Below are positions 1 through 8,131 of a DNA stretch of 64,000 bases, in pieces. Numbering within the stretch: the stretch's first letter is position 1; each line of letters begins with the position of its first letter. The stretch is taken from positions 62,001 to 126,000 of the forward strand of contig NZ_JAMZCY010000010.1 in the NCBI RefSeq assembly GCF_024519285.1, given 5' to 3'. The position numbers and the translations under genes are program-made. This stretch comes from Cohnella sp. WQ 127256. Lineage in GTDB: Bacteria > Bacillota > Bacilli > Paenibacillales > Paenibacillaceae. The notes under the pieces are model-generated. The model had not been told where the DNA came from. It made no database searches and saw only the letters and a list, made by a program, of their open reading frames with translations.

Positions 1-2
1 TA

Positions 3-270
3 AAGGCACTTTTTTGGCCTTCGTCCTCGCCAAACTCAACTTCCCGGACTGCCAAGGCACTTTTTTGGCCTTCGTCCCCGCCAAACTCAACTTCTCGGAC
101 TGCCAAGGCACTTTTTTGGCCTTCGTCCCAGCCAAACTCAACTTCCCGGACTTCCAAGGCACTTTTTTGGCCTTCGTCCCCGTCAAACTCAATTTCTCGG
201 ACTTCCAAGGCACTTTTTTGGCCTTCGTCCTCGCCAAACTCAACTTCCCGGACTGCCAAGGCACTTTTTT
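3..270 (+). repeat. 51-bp tandem repeat array A
   Basis: Five complete 51-bp units start at 3, 54, 105, 156 and 207, and a partial sixth begins at 258. Each unit contains GGCCTTCG, GCCAAACTCAA and the palindromic core TGCCAAGGCA (CTTCCAAGGC in some units), followed by a T-tract. The array may continue to the left of the window. Because 51 is a multiple of three and no stop occurs, several frames stay open, but I see no sign of selection on a protein. The unit is about 82% identical to the reverse complement of the array at 22955-23482. Confidence 0.95.
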
Positions 271-293
271 CAAACTGTCCATCTTACGGGTCA

Positions 294-320
294 CAGTTCA
301 ACCAGTTCAACCAGTTCAAC
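294..320. repeat. 9-bp tandem repeat, three copies
   Basis: CAGTTCAAC is repeated three times head to tail just after array A, followed by a degenerate CAACTC. It lies in non-coding sequence upstream of the first sigma factor gene. No function is evident. Confidence 0.9.
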
Positions 321-360
321 CAACTCAGGGGACAGCTTCTTTTTTTGATTATCTTTTAAA

Positions 361-390
361 TGTAACCCTAATCTCATTCAAACGTCTAAT
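361..390 (+). promoter_or_regulatory. ECF-type promoter of the first sigma factor gene
   Basis: TGTAACC at 361-367 is followed after 16 nt by GTCTAAT at 384-390. This corresponds to TGTAAC-N16-CGTC, the form seen at Bacillus ECF sigma promoters such as those of SigX and SigM. The start codon lies 18 nt further on. The second sigma gene has the same AACC-N16-GTCTAAT layout, which suggests auto- or cross-regulation. Predicted by eye only. Confidence 0.65.
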
Positions 391-408
391 TCATGAGGGG
401 GAAGCAGG

Positions 409-966
409 ATGGATTTGGAATATATGAAGTACATGTCGAGCGGTTATGACAAAAACAAAATATTACATCTTTTAATGGTGCAGTACGGACAAGACGTATG
501 GAATTTTGCTTTTTCATTAACACGCCAACGAAACCTTGCAGATGACATCAGACAAGACGTATTCGTGAAAGTATTCGATAAACTTGATACGTTCCGCGCA
601 CAATCCTCTGTGAAAACTTGGTTGTTTTCGATCACCCGAAACCTTGCAGTTGATTATCGAAGATCAGCTTTCATACGTAAGGTGACGCTTGTGGATTATA
701 TACGGGATAGAGGAAGCAGACATTCGGCTGAGAATGAGTACTTCGAGAAACGAGATCTAAATGAAGCTTGGAAGGCCGTTTTGAGTTTGCCTATTAAGCT
801 TCGGGAAGTGATTACACTTTTTGCGCATCATCAGTTATCCATAGCAGAGATAGCTGTTACGCTACAGATTTCTGAATCGGCAGTAAAGGTGAGGCTGCAT
901 AGAGCTAGAAAACAGGTGAATGAAAAGTATAAAGGAAGAGAGGATGCATTCTATGGAGAAAAGTAA
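409..966 (+). CDS. ECF-family RNA polymerase sigma factor
   Basis: A 185-residue sigma-70 family protein of ECF size. Region 2 contains the QDVWNFAF, DDIRQDVF and VKTWLFSITRN segments that bind core polymerase and the -10 element. Region 4 near the C-terminus has a helix-turn-helix (LSIAEIAVTLQISESAVKVRLHRARK) for -35 recognition. The start at 409 follows AGGGGGAAGCAGG. It overlaps the next gene, a single-pass membrane protein, by 14 nt, the usual arrangement of a sigma factor with its regulator. It is clearly paralogous to the sigma factor at 3399-3944, sharing for example WLFSITRN and SAFIRKVTL. The regulon is unknown. Confidence 0.93.
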   Translation: MDLEYMKYMSSGYDKNKILHLLMVQYGQDVWNFAFSLTRQRNLADDIRQDVFVKVFDKLDTFRAQSSVKTWLFSITRNLAVDYRRSAFIRKVTLVDYIRDRGSRHSAENEYFEKRDLNEAWKAVLSLPIKLREVITLFAHHQLSIAEIAVTLQISESAVKVRLHRARKQVNEKYKGREDAFYGEK

Positions 967-1918
967 GAGTCAGTGGGAAATTGAGCTACAAACCCCTCCA
1001 CTTTTAAGTGAGAGCTCGAACATAGAATGGATGGCACTTGTAGAGAAACGCCTAGGGAAGCGAAGGAGTATTTATAAGCGGTATACCATGTGGGCTGGAA
1101 GCCTGGCTGTGATCGTAATGGCATTAATTATTATCATAGTTAATGAAGAGCACTTAAGAAGCTTGATACCCACTTGGGTTACTTCTCAGAATACTTCACA
1201 AACACATGTGGTAGAGGGCATAACGATTGAACAAGAGGCTGAGATTAAAATAAGCAAGAAAGCAGCTCTATTAGGCTCCGCGGGGGAGGCTACAATCGCG
1301 CTTATCAATTTACCTCTGATACCAGAGCAGGATTATACCGGTTATTTAGGAATCTGGGATGCTAACGGAAAGCTGCTCCAGAAGTTTGTTGTCGAAGGGT
1401 ATAACATTATGAATCCCGTTCAAATCCATGTGGAGGACATTACGGGAGACGGGCACCCTGACATTGTATTAGAGACGGATGAGCATGCAAATGGCGGTTT
1501 AGGTGTTCATGTTCTTCATCTATATGTGAAAGACAATGATCAGTATGTTGAAGCGCCTTTACCAGATGAAGTGAATTCAAACTATATTGTAGCCTTTCGT
1601 TCAGCTAGCAATGATTTTAGGATGACCTCGGTTCAAGATAAGCGACAATGGACGATACAATTGACCACAGACCATTTGAAACAATTAGCTCCGAATTTAT
1701 TAACCCAGACGAGTCCTGTCAATGTGGATCCCATTTCATCAATTGCTATTCAGAACAATATCTTAACAACGAAGAGATTAATCTGGTTTGGAAATTTACA
1801 GCTGAATTCTCTTGCTATACTAGAGACGAGTTATCGATTTGAAGAAAATAAGTGGACTATACAAAGCTATAGCTTAGAAAATATCGATAAGAGCTCGATA
1901 GTAACTGAGGTTAAGTAG
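953..1918 (+). CDS. Membrane protein partnered with the ECF sigma factor (possible anti-sigma)
   Basis: About 321 residues. A short cytoplasmic N-terminus (about 45 residues) precedes one hydrophobic segment (WAGSLAVIVMALIIIIV), and the rest is predicted to be extracellular. The outer part includes DITGDGHPDIVLE, which resembles a calcium-binding FG-GAP/VCBS-type loop. The start at 953 is preferred over 944 because GGAAGAGAGG then sits 9 nt upstream. The 14-nt overlap with the sigma gene implies translational coupling. The topology fits an anti-sigma factor, but no zinc-binding HxxxCxxC motif is present, so that role is inferred from context. The product family is not recognised. Confidence 0.7.
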   Translation: MEKSKSQWEIELQTPPLLSESSNIEWMALVEKRLGKRRSIYKRYTMWAGSLAVIVMALIIIIVNEEHLRSLIPTWVTSQNTSQTHVVEGITIEQEAEIKISKKAALLGSAGEATIALINLPLIPEQDYTGYLGIWDANGKLLQKFVVEGYNIMNPVQIHVEDITGDGHPDIVLETDEHANGGLGVHVLHLYVKDNDQYVEAPLPDEVNSNYIVAFRSASNDFRMTSVQDKRQWTIQLTTDHLKQLAPNLLTQTSPVNVDPISSIAIQNNILTTKRLIWFGNLQLNSLAILETSYRFEENKWTIQSYSLENIDKSSIVTEVK

Positions 1919-1965
1919 ACAGTTGGGGTATTCTCAGTTCAAATTTAAGTTCAAACAATAACGAA

Positions 1966-2015
1966 AAGCCGAGCGGGCTTCAGATATCCGTTTCTGATGC
2001 TGCTCGGCTTCTTTT
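1966..2015 (+). terminator. Intrinsic terminator after the first sigma module
   Basis: A stem AAGCCGAGC (1966-1974) / GCTCGGCTT (2002-2010) is followed by CTTTT. It lies between two convergent operons and could also work for the opposite strand, which reads out through TTTT. Confidence 0.75.
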
Positions 2016-2031
2016 GCTATTGATTCTTAAG

Positions 2032-2095
2032 CCGCTGCCAGCGGTTTAGGGCCTGCTCTTTCAAGATTATCGGTCAATTAGACCGCTGCCAGCGG
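2032..2095. repeat. Palindromic CCGCTGCCAGCGG repeat pair with 51-bp period
   Basis: The perfect palindrome CCGCTGCCAGCGG followed by TTTA occurs at 2032-2044 and again at 2083-2095, exactly 51 bp apart. It lies in the gap between the two convergent sigma modules. A degenerate relative (GGTGCTAGCGGTTTATACTT) occurs near 23622, and another near 15397. The 51-bp spacing equals the period of two other repeat families in this window. Confidence 0.8.
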
Positions 2096-2152
2096 TTTAA
2101 TGTGGACTTTGGCGATGGGGCAAACATGGTTCTTAAGCGGATGTGCTGGAAA

Positions 2153-3412
2153 TTAAGGGATTTGCTCTTTGCTTTCCAGCACTAGCTGATTTTTCGCAAG
2201 ATCAGGAACGTAGACATACCGGGTAGCACCATCCATACCAGCTCCTCGGCCACCTTCAACAACAAGTTTTCCATCGATGACTTGAGGTAGATTTACAGGT
2301 GATGTCGTCCAATAGGGTGAGATGACCTCATCATTGAGGAAAGTAAGGCTCGACACCTCACCGGACTCTTTGTTGATCCCATAAGCATAGAATTCCAAGG
2401 CATGGCAGTCCGTATAGCGCGGAATGAGCAAATACAACTCGATCTCTGTTAAATTCAGCTTCATAAGCGGGATGAATGTGCTCGCAGGTTGGATCATCTC
2501 CAACTGCTTGAACTCTTGTATCAGGGTTTCATTACCAGAATTATCATTGAAATAAAGCTCATAGTCACCCGTGAATTGAATATCTGTCTCCTGACCAAGG
2601 CAGCTTGGTGCACCTAAAGGCTCGATTGTTTCATTTCCGTCCTTAAGAGGGCGCAACTGCAGAATCCCCTTAGAGGTCACGCTACTCGCTCGAATCCCTT
2701 CGTTAGGCGTAGCTAATGAAGGGTCGATCTGCGGAACGTCAGAGGCAGGTGGATCTGTGGGTGGGGCTTCTTCGACTCCGGGTCCGATTTGAAGGGTATC
2801 GATGTCGCCTTCAATGTTCATCGATTTGAAAATGGCGCGTTCCACTCTCCTGTCTTTCCAATAGATGACCAACTGCGATTCGATATTTCGATTGCGGATT
2901 CCAGTGAGATCAAACGCGCCCTCTTGATCCTTCGTTCCGTCAGCTTGAGTCACTCCATAACCTTCATGAACCCCAAAGTCGAAACGCCATATATCGACGG
3001 AGCTCCAAGTCGACATGTCGTTCGGATCCTCCTTATGATCTTGGGAGAAATCTCTACGAGTAGACTGTGCTTGATAGTTATTGCCGAAAGCTTGTTTAAC
3101 CTCATCTTCTGACATCAGGGCTTGCAGGTGATCTATCACATATTCGGACATAGTGGGTTCGTTGGCATTAACATTCGCCGGAGGTGAAGAGACGAGGGAC
3201 TGGTCCGGCGAAGGAATTAGAATGAATACAAGAGTTAGGAAAACCAACGTCACAACTGCCACTGCCCATGGATTCAGACGTCTTTTACGATTATTCGACT
3301 TTCCCAGACTCGTCCGAGCTTCCACCTCCTGCTGCATTTCGGAATCGAAAATCGGTTTATCGAATGGCCCCTTCTTCAGTCGCGTATACCACTCCGGTTT
3401 ATGATTGTTCAT
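2153..3412 (-). CDS. Membrane protein partnered with the second ECF sigma factor (possible anti-sigma)
   Basis: 419 residues with a basic cytoplasmic N-terminus of about 48 residues, one hydrophobic segment (PWAVAVVTLVFLTLVFILI) and a large extracytoplasmic domain holding a Pro-rich stretch (EEAPPTDPPASDVPQIDP). The N-terminus opens with PEWYTRLKKGPF, a pattern common in cytoplasmic heads of sigma-linked membrane proteins. The ATG follows GGAGGTGG and overlaps the end of the upstream sigma gene by 14 nt, the same overlap as in the module at 409-1918. The outer part does not resemble that of its counterpart. An anti-sigma or sensor role is inferred from position only. Confidence 0.7.
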   Translation of the reverse strand: MNNHKPEWYTRLKKGPFDKPIFDSEMQQEVEARTSLGKSNNRKRRLNPWAVAVVTLVFLTLVFILIPSPDQSLVSSPPANVNANEPTMSEYVIDHLQALMSEDEVKQAFGNNYQAQSTRRDFSQDHKEDPNDMSTWSSVDIWRFDFGVHEGYGVTQADGTKDQEGAFDLTGIRNRNIESQLVIYWKDRRVERAIFKSMNIEGDIDTLQIGPGVEEAPPTDPPASDVPQIDPSLATPNEGIRASSVTSKGILQLRPLKDGNETIEPLGAPSCLGQETDIQFTGDYELYFNDNSGNETLIQEFKQLEMIQPASTFIPLMKLNLTEIELYLLIPRYTDCHALEFYAYGINKESGEVSSLTFLNDEVISPYWTTSPVNLPQVIDGKLVVEGGRGAGMDGATRYVYVPDLAKNQLVLESKEQIP

Positions 3413-3944
3413 GGCGCTCCACCTCCTCCAGGTACGACTTCATTTTAGAGCGTGCTCTATGCAACCGGGACTTTACGGTACCTATGGATATTCGCAGCAG
3501 TAATGCGATCTCCGCCTGAGGCATTTCATAATGAGCATCGAGGATGAGAACCTCTCGGTATTTTGGTGGAAGCTTCATGACTAACAACCAAATGGAGTCC
3601 GCATAAGTACGTTCCATGTAATGCTCCTCTGCGGATGGAGCGCTTGGAGCGGGGTAGAGGAAGTCGAGTAGTGTTACCTTGCGGATAAATGCAGATTTCT
3701 TATGGTTGATGGCTGTGTTTCTCGTAATGGAGAAAAGCCAGGTTCGCACAGAGGATTGACCTCGGAAGGAGGAAATATGCATAAATGCCTGCAAAAACAC
3801 CTCCTGTACGATATCGTCAGAAGTGTGGTGGTTTTTGGTCAATAAGAAGGCATAATTCCATACATCCTGCCCATGATCTCGCATCAATTCGTTCAGTGAA
3901 GCGGATTGTATGCTAGTTACGTATTTCAGATAATCGTACGCCAT
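3399..3944 (-). CDS. ECF-family RNA polymerase sigma factor (second paralogue)
   Basis: About 181 residues. It carries sigma region 2 (GQDVWNYAFLLT, DDIVQEVFLQAF, VRTWLFSITRN) and region 4 with a helix-turn-helix (MPQAEIALLLRISIGTVKSRLHRAR). I place the start at the ATG at 3944 rather than the GTG at 3953, because GAGGTG then lies 7 nt upstream and the N-terminus MAYDYLKY aligns with MDLEYMKY of the paralogue. It is convergent with the first module, and duplication of a whole module is likely. The promoter upstream has the same architecture as that of the other copy. Confidence 0.93.
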   Translation of the reverse strand: MAYDYLKYVTSIQSASLNELMRDHGQDVWNYAFLLTKNHHTSDDIVQEVFLQAFMHISSFRGQSSVRTWLFSITRNTAINHKKSAFIRKVTLLDFLYPAPSAPSAEEHYMERTYADSIWLLVMKLPPKYREVLILDAHYEMPQAEIALLLRISIGTVKSRLHRARSKMKSYLEEVERHEQS

Positions 3945-3961
3945 CCTGTTCACCTCGATAG

Positions 3962-3990
3962 ATTAGACAACACAGCTTGTAAAAGGTTCC
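3962..3990 (-). promoter_or_regulatory. ECF-type promoter of the second sigma factor gene
   Basis: Read on the minus strand, GGAACC (3990-3985) is followed after 16 nt by GTCTAAT (3968-3962). The AACC-N16-GTCTAAT layout is identical in spacing and -10 core to that at 361-390, which supports auto- or cross-recognition by the two sigma factors. Confidence 0.65.
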
Positions 3991-4181
3991 TTATCTGCTC
4001 AGCTAATTGAAAAAACCGACGATACGAAGATGCAAGAGTAAAAGTGATAAGTACAATGCACTCCTCGTATACTTTTCTATTTTAATCCAATTTGTAGCTT
4101 CATCAAGCGCTTTCATTATGATACGATGTGGATACGCAATTTCTAAATTCACATACTCAATGTTGAAAGGGATGTTTATGA

Positions 4182-5141
4182 ATGCCGTTAGTTGATATGC
4201 CACTTGAGCAGCTTAAAGAGTATCAGGGAATAAATCCGCGTCCGGCAGATTTCGATGCCTACTGGGACCGGGCGATTGCTGAGCTACGTGCGGTAGATCC
4301 GCAAGTGGAGCTTGTTCCGAGTCTATTTCAGACACCGCAAGCGGAATGCTTTGATCTCTATTTTACGGGAGTTCGCGGTGCGCGTATTCATGCAAAATAC
4401 GTTCGTCCGAAAAATATAGCCGAGCCGCATCCCGCAGTCGTATTGTTTCATGGGTATTCGGGAAATGCAGGCGACTGGAATGATAAACTGGCATACGCTT
4501 CACTTGGTTTCTCCGTATTGGCTATGGATTGCCGCGGTCAAGGTGGCTTGTCAGAGGATGTAGGTGGGGTGAAAGGAAATACGTACCAGGGCCACATTAT
4601 TCGTGGTCTCGACGACCATCCCGATAACCTATTATTCAGGCATATTTATTTGGATACAGCACAGCTTGCGGGTATCGCGCTGGGATTACCCGAAGTAGAT
4701 CCTGAACGCGTCTATGCTGCTGGAGGTTCGCAGGGCGGTGGATTAACGATTGCATGTGCGGCACTTGAGCCGAGGGTGAAGAAACTGGCACCTTTGTTTC
4801 CGTTCTTGTGCGACTATAAACGGACTTGGGAGATGGATCTGGATAAGGATGCCTATCAGGAGCTGCGGACGTACTTCCGCCACTTCGATCCGTTGCATGA
4901 GCGAGAGGATGAGATTTTTACTAAGCTAGGCTATATTGATCTCCAACATCTAGCAAGTCGGATTCGTGGGGAAGTACTGATGTTTGTTGGTCTTATGGAT
5001 ACAGTATGCCCTCCTTCCACACAATTCGCTGCTTACAATAAGATGACCGCAACTAAGCAAGTAGTTATTTACCCGGATTTCGGTCATGAGCATCTTCCGG
5101 GGTCAGGCGACCGCACTATTCAGTTTTTCTTGGAGTCTTGA
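4182..5141 (+). CDS. CE7 acetyl xylan esterase / cephalosporin-C deacetylase family
   Basis: A 319-residue alpha/beta hydrolase matching carbohydrate esterase family 7, which removes acetyl groups from xylo-oligosaccharides and also accepts cephalosporin C. Family features visible are RGQGG (about 118-122), the nucleophile motif GGSQGG with Ser183, Asp273 in LMDTVCPP and His302 in GHEHLPG. Length is typical of the cytoplasmic CE7 hexamers, and there is no signal peptide. The ATG follows GAAAGGGATG. The next gene on the same strand, 110 nt on, is a GH105 hydrolase, which fits plant cell wall sugar use. Confidence 0.93.
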   Translation: MPLVDMPLEQLKEYQGINPRPADFDAYWDRAIAELRAVDPQVELVPSLFQTPQAECFDLYFTGVRGARIHAKYVRPKNIAEPHPAVVLFHGYSGNAGDWNDKLAYASLGFSVLAMDCRGQGGLSEDVGGVKGNTYQGHIIRGLDDHPDNLLFRHIYLDTAQLAGIALGLPEVDPERVYAAGGSQGGGLTIACAALEPRVKKLAPLFPFLCDYKRTWEMDLDKDAYQELRTYFRHFDPLHEREDEIFTKLGYIDLQHLASRIRGEVLMFVGLMDTVCPPSTQFAAYNKMTATKQVVIYPDFGHEHLPGSGDRTIQFFLES

Positions 5142-5251
5142 TTTAACACTGGCCTAATAGGGATATCTCGTAGTGTACGCCACTCCAGATTTCGCAATCA
5201 GCATTTAAAGCGTATAGAGGCATTTGGCCATTTCGGAGAGGAGAATCTCGA

Positions 5252-6352
5252 ATGGATAAGAGCAAATTGGAGGGAGCGGCGCTCCGAGTCTATCGATTTA
5301 TAATGCACGGGGAGCAGGCACAGTGGGGAAACCATGAGTGGACAGACTGGGCGATGAATATCAATCGTTGGGATTGGAATTCGGGAGTGGGAATCATCGC
5401 AGCCGCGGAGTACGGAACAGTGTTGGGAGAAGAGTGGGCGATCCAAGAAGCAGAAGATTGGGTAAAACGGAACATGTGGCAGTCGGACTCCGTTAAAGTT
5501 ATCAATTCGATGGCTCCCTATGCCATCTTCCCGTTATTGCTTGAGAAGAAGGCAAACCCGAGCTATGTGGCAAAGGTTGAAGAAATCGCAAATTGGATGA
5601 TGGATCAGTCTCCCCGAACGAGGAACGGTGCTTTCGAGCACACCGTCACTGAGAAGGCATCATTTCGCGAACAGATCTGGGCGGATACCATCTTCATGGC
5701 CGTACTGTTCTTGGCTCGCGCAGCCATAATGCTCTCGAATCGGCGAATGGCGGACGAGGCTTTGCAGCAAGTTCTTCTGCACTTGCGTACACTACAGGAT
5801 GATGAGACGGGATTGCTCTATCACGGCTGGAACTGTGAAACGGAAGATTGGATGTCCGCTGCGCGTTGGAACCGGGCCAATGCATGGAACGCTTGCGGCG
5901 TTCCAATGATTCTGGAAGCCTTGGCAGGCGGCGAAATCGACAATGGCGAAGAGTCCTTGGTAAAGAGCGAGATCAAGATGAGGTACGTCAAATTAATGGA
6001 AGGTCTCATGCTGAAACAAAATGTGAGCGGGCTATGGCCTACTGTGTTGGATCAACCTGACTATTACGAGGAAACTTCGGGGTCTGCTGGCATTGCTTAC
6101 GGATTGTTCAAGGGGGTCCGAATGGGACTGATACCTGATTCGAGTAGAGCTATGGCATGCGCCGATAGGGCTCTAGATGCGATCGTATCCAAGATTGATG
6201 ACAACGGATCCGTCGATGGCGTCTCCGGAGGGACTCCGGTGCTCGATAGCGTTGCGGCGTATAATGAAGTCCCGATCTTCCCGACTTTGTATGGGCAAGG
6301 CTTAACATTGCTCTTGCTTACGGAAGCTCTAGATTTGAGAAAGACTTGCTAA
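5252..6352 (+). CDS. GH105-family unsaturated glycuronyl/rhamnogalacturonyl hydrolase
   Basis: 366 residues of (alpha/alpha)6-barrel type, resembling B. subtilis YteR and YesR. These cytoplasmic enzymes hydrate the double bond of unsaturated galacturonyl or glucuronyl ends left by lyases. Motifs visible are NGAFEHT, QIWADTIFMA with the likely catalytic Asp145, LLYHGWN and ARWNRANAW. There is no signal peptide. GGAGAGGAGA precedes the ATG by about 9 nt. It lies downstream of the CE7 esterase and ends in a terminator. The exact substrate cannot be told from sequence alone. Confidence 0.9.
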   Translation: MDKSKLEGAALRVYRFIMHGEQAQWGNHEWTDWAMNINRWDWNSGVGIIAAAEYGTVLGEEWAIQEAEDWVKRNMWQSDSVKVINSMAPYAIFPLLLEKKANPSYVAKVEEIANWMMDQSPRTRNGAFEHTVTEKASFREQIWADTIFMAVLFLARAAIMLSNRRMADEALQQVLLHLRTLQDDETGLLYHGWNCETEDWMSAARWNRANAWNACGVPMILEALAGGEIDNGEESLVKSEIKMRYVKLMEGLMLKQNVSGLWPTVLDQPDYYEETSGSAGIAYGLFKGVRMGLIPDSSRAMACADRALDAIVSKIDDNGSVDGVSGGTPVLDSVAAYNEVPIFPTLYGQGLTLLLLTEALDLRKTC

Positions 6353-6413
6353 TGAGTACATAAGCTCCTCTGTAAGTGGTGGGCTTCATATCCCATCCAA
6401 GAGTGATCATTTG

Positions 6414-6485
6414 AACGAGTGTGGAAGAGGCAACGGACCATTTCGCCGTGGTTGCAGCTTTCATCATCACTCGTTTTTTCTTTTT
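6414..6485 (+). terminator. Intrinsic terminator after the GH105 gene
   Basis: An outer stem AACGAGTG (6414-6421) / CACTCGTT (6468-6475) encloses an inner hairpin (GCAAC..GTTGC) and is followed by TTTTCTTTTTTC. Confidence 0.7.
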
Positions 6486-6500
6486 TCATTTTCTAGTGTG

Positions 6501-6758
6501 CTATTCGCTTTTATCGTCGTGTTTCTGTGAGTTCCTATGATCCGAATATCTTTTGATCGCAACAAATAGATTAAGAACCCCTGATAGCATTGCGCCAATA
6601 ATTACAGATAGCTGAATAGGAGTCGGTCCTGCCTTCGTACCCTCCCCCACTGGCCCTGTTTTCGGCTGATTCATATCCCAGAGTCCATATAATAAACCGA
6701 TTATCGGGATGAGTATTCCCGCAATACTTACAAGGATATAAAGTACATACCTATTCAA
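6501..6758 (-). CDS. Small two-TM membrane protein, unknown function
   Basis: 85 residues with two predicted membrane helices (about 3-24, YVLYILVSIAGILIPIIGLL, and about 49-65, LSVIIGAMLSGVLNLFV) joined by a Gly/Pro-rich loop. It ends in a charged tail. I choose the TTG at 6758, since AGGAGGTG (6772-6765) then has an 8-nt gap; the upstream GTG at 6767 overlaps the ribosome binding site. Not recognised as a named family. Confidence 0.65.
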   Translation of the reverse strand: MNRYVLYILVSIAGILIPIIGLLYGLWDMNQPKTGPVGEGTKAGPTPIQLSVIIGAMLSGVLNLFVAIKRYSDHRNSQKHDDKSE

Positions 6759-6898
6759 CCTGTTCACCTCCTAATTATTGATATACAAACATTGTAACAT
6801 TTGGTAATTGATTTTGGAGAGGCGAGTGAGTTTCTTCGTTTTCCTTCGTAAATATGAAGTGTAATGAATGCGCCCACTATTCGACAATCTTATTAGCA

Positions 6899-6937
6899 TG
6901 TTATCCACAATATCCACAGAAGAGGTTGTGGATAACA
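6899..6937. promoter_or_regulatory. Cluster of three DnaA-box-like sites
   Basis: TTATCCACA (6901-6909) abuts ATATCCACA (6910-6918, one mismatch), and TTATCCACA is present on the other strand at 6935-6927. The outer two form a perfect 12-bp inverted repeat, TGTTATCCACAA / TTGTGGATAACA, with a 15-bp spacer. The gap 6759-7077 holds no gene I can support. There is no dnaA, dnaN or replication gene nearby, so this looks like a DnaA-binding or titration site or an operator, not an origin. Confidence 0.7.
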
Positions 6938-7077
6938 TCTGAACAACTTCTAAACAGTTAGATTGCTCATATCCCCTTATTCGAGATCGCAACTATTCAT
7001 TAATATATTATATTGAATATGTGTGTGTTCATGTGATATTGTGTTGGGAAAATAGGGTGAGAGAAGGATGGATAAGG

Positions 7078-8034
7078 ATGTCAAAGGAGCTTCGCTTTAG
7101 CAAAGAGGGTACGTTTACCATTGTTCAGTTCACGGATATTCACTGGAAGGACGGATCGGAGTTAGACTTGCAATCCAGAGCTCTCATGGAGCTTACGCTG
7201 GATACAGAGCAACCAGATTTTGTCATGTTTACCGGAGATGTCATTTATACGGGCGAGCATTCGGACGGGGCAGCTTTTTGCGATGATCCTATTCGTGCTT
7301 TTGGGGAAGCCGTTGCAGCAGTCGAGGAACGTAGCATCCCATGGGGAGTTGTATTCGGCAATCACGATACCGAGGTTGATATCACAAGGAATGAATTGAT
7401 GAACGAAGTGCTAAAGCACTCCTATACATTAGCCCAACCTGGACCTAAACACATTAAAGGCGTGGGTAACTATGTGCTTCCTGTCCTGGGATCAAGCAAT
7501 GAACAAGCGGCCGCCTTACTCTATTGCCTTGACTCCGGAGATTATTCGGGGAACCCTCTCGTTTCCGGATATGACTGGATTCAGCCGGATCAGATTCAAT
7601 GGTACATAGAGCAATCCCGTTATTGGAAAGACCAGGCTGAGGGAAAAACCTTACCAGCGCTCGCTTTCTTTCATATTCCGTTACATGAATACCAAACCGT
7701 GTGGGATCGAGAAGTTTGCTATGGAAATAAATACGAGAATGTTTGTACGTCGCAAATACAATCGGGTTTCTTCTCGGCGATGTTGGGGCAGGGAGATGTG
7801 ATGGCAACATTTTGTGGCCACGATCATATCAACGATTACTGGGGAGAACTGTACGGGATTCGTCTACATTACGGACGGGCAACGGGGTTTAGTACTTATG
7901 GCAAAGAGGGCTTTTCACGAGGTGCGCGAGTTATCCGTTTGACGGAGGGCAAGCGTGATCTGGAGTCGTGGCTTCGCCTTGATGACGGTTCTGTTGTTAT
8001 GATGCAGCCTGAACATCAACCGGAGCTTGGCTAA
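7078..8034 (+). CDS. Calcineurin-like metallophosphoesterase
   Basis: About 318 residues with the ordered metal-binding motifs of the family: TDIHW (D-x-H), FTGDVIY (GD), FGNHD (GNHD), FHIPLHE and FCGHDH (GHxH). It probably hydrolyses phosphomonoesters or diesters with a di-metal centre. The overall form resembles bacterial relatives of plant purple acid phosphatase 29. I choose the ATG at 7078, about 10 nt after AGAAGG, giving MSKELRFSKEG. No signal peptide is visible. It stands alone just downstream of the DnaA-box cluster. Substrate unknown. Confidence 0.88.
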   Translation: MSKELRFSKEGTFTIVQFTDIHWKDGSELDLQSRALMELTLDTEQPDFVMFTGDVIYTGEHSDGAAFCDDPIRAFGEAVAAVEERSIPWGVVFGNHDTEVDITRNELMNEVLKHSYTLAQPGPKHIKGVGNYVLPVLGSSNEQAAALLYCLDSGDYSGNPLVSGYDWIQPDQIQWYIEQSRYWKDQAEGKTLPALAFFHIPLHEYQTVWDREVCYGNKYENVCTSQIQSGFFSAMLGQGDVMATFCGHDHINDYWGELYGIRLHYGRATGFSTYGKEGFSRGARVIRLTEGKRDLESWLRLDDGSVVMMQPEHQPELG

Positions 8035-8131
8035 TCAGCCTGATCATATGTATGTGCAATTTCATGCAACATTTGAGAAAATTTTCCGTTTATAAGACAG
8101 ATGACACACATCTCTTATTAACGGGGGACAT

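Noticed and set aside
14-427. Open frame encoding a 17-residue repeat (AKLNFPDCQGTF type) over array A
   Set aside because: The frame is open only because the unit is 51 bp without stops. Compared with array B all changed codons alter the amino acid, so no protein selection is visible.
4103-4116. cre site upstream of the CE7 esterase gene
   Set aside because: ATCAAGCGCTTTCA has three mismatches to the consensus, all in the first half; too weak to list as a feature.
4003-4203. Small frames on both strands upstream of the CE7 esterase gene
   Set aside because: No ribosome binding site, and they overlap each other; probably intergenic.
6899-6937. Chromosomal replication origin
   Set aside because: Only three boxes, no clear AT-rich unwinding region, and no dnaA, dnaN, parA/B or rpmH in the window.
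6771-6992. 73-aa frame across the DnaA-box cluster
   Set aside because: No plausible ribosome binding site, and composition is dictated by the repeats; it looks like a chance frame.
8065-8090. ECF promoter of the DUF3221 lipoprotein gene
   Set aside because: TGCAAC-N16-CGTT lacks the AACC core and the usual CGTA/CGTC; it may be coincidental.
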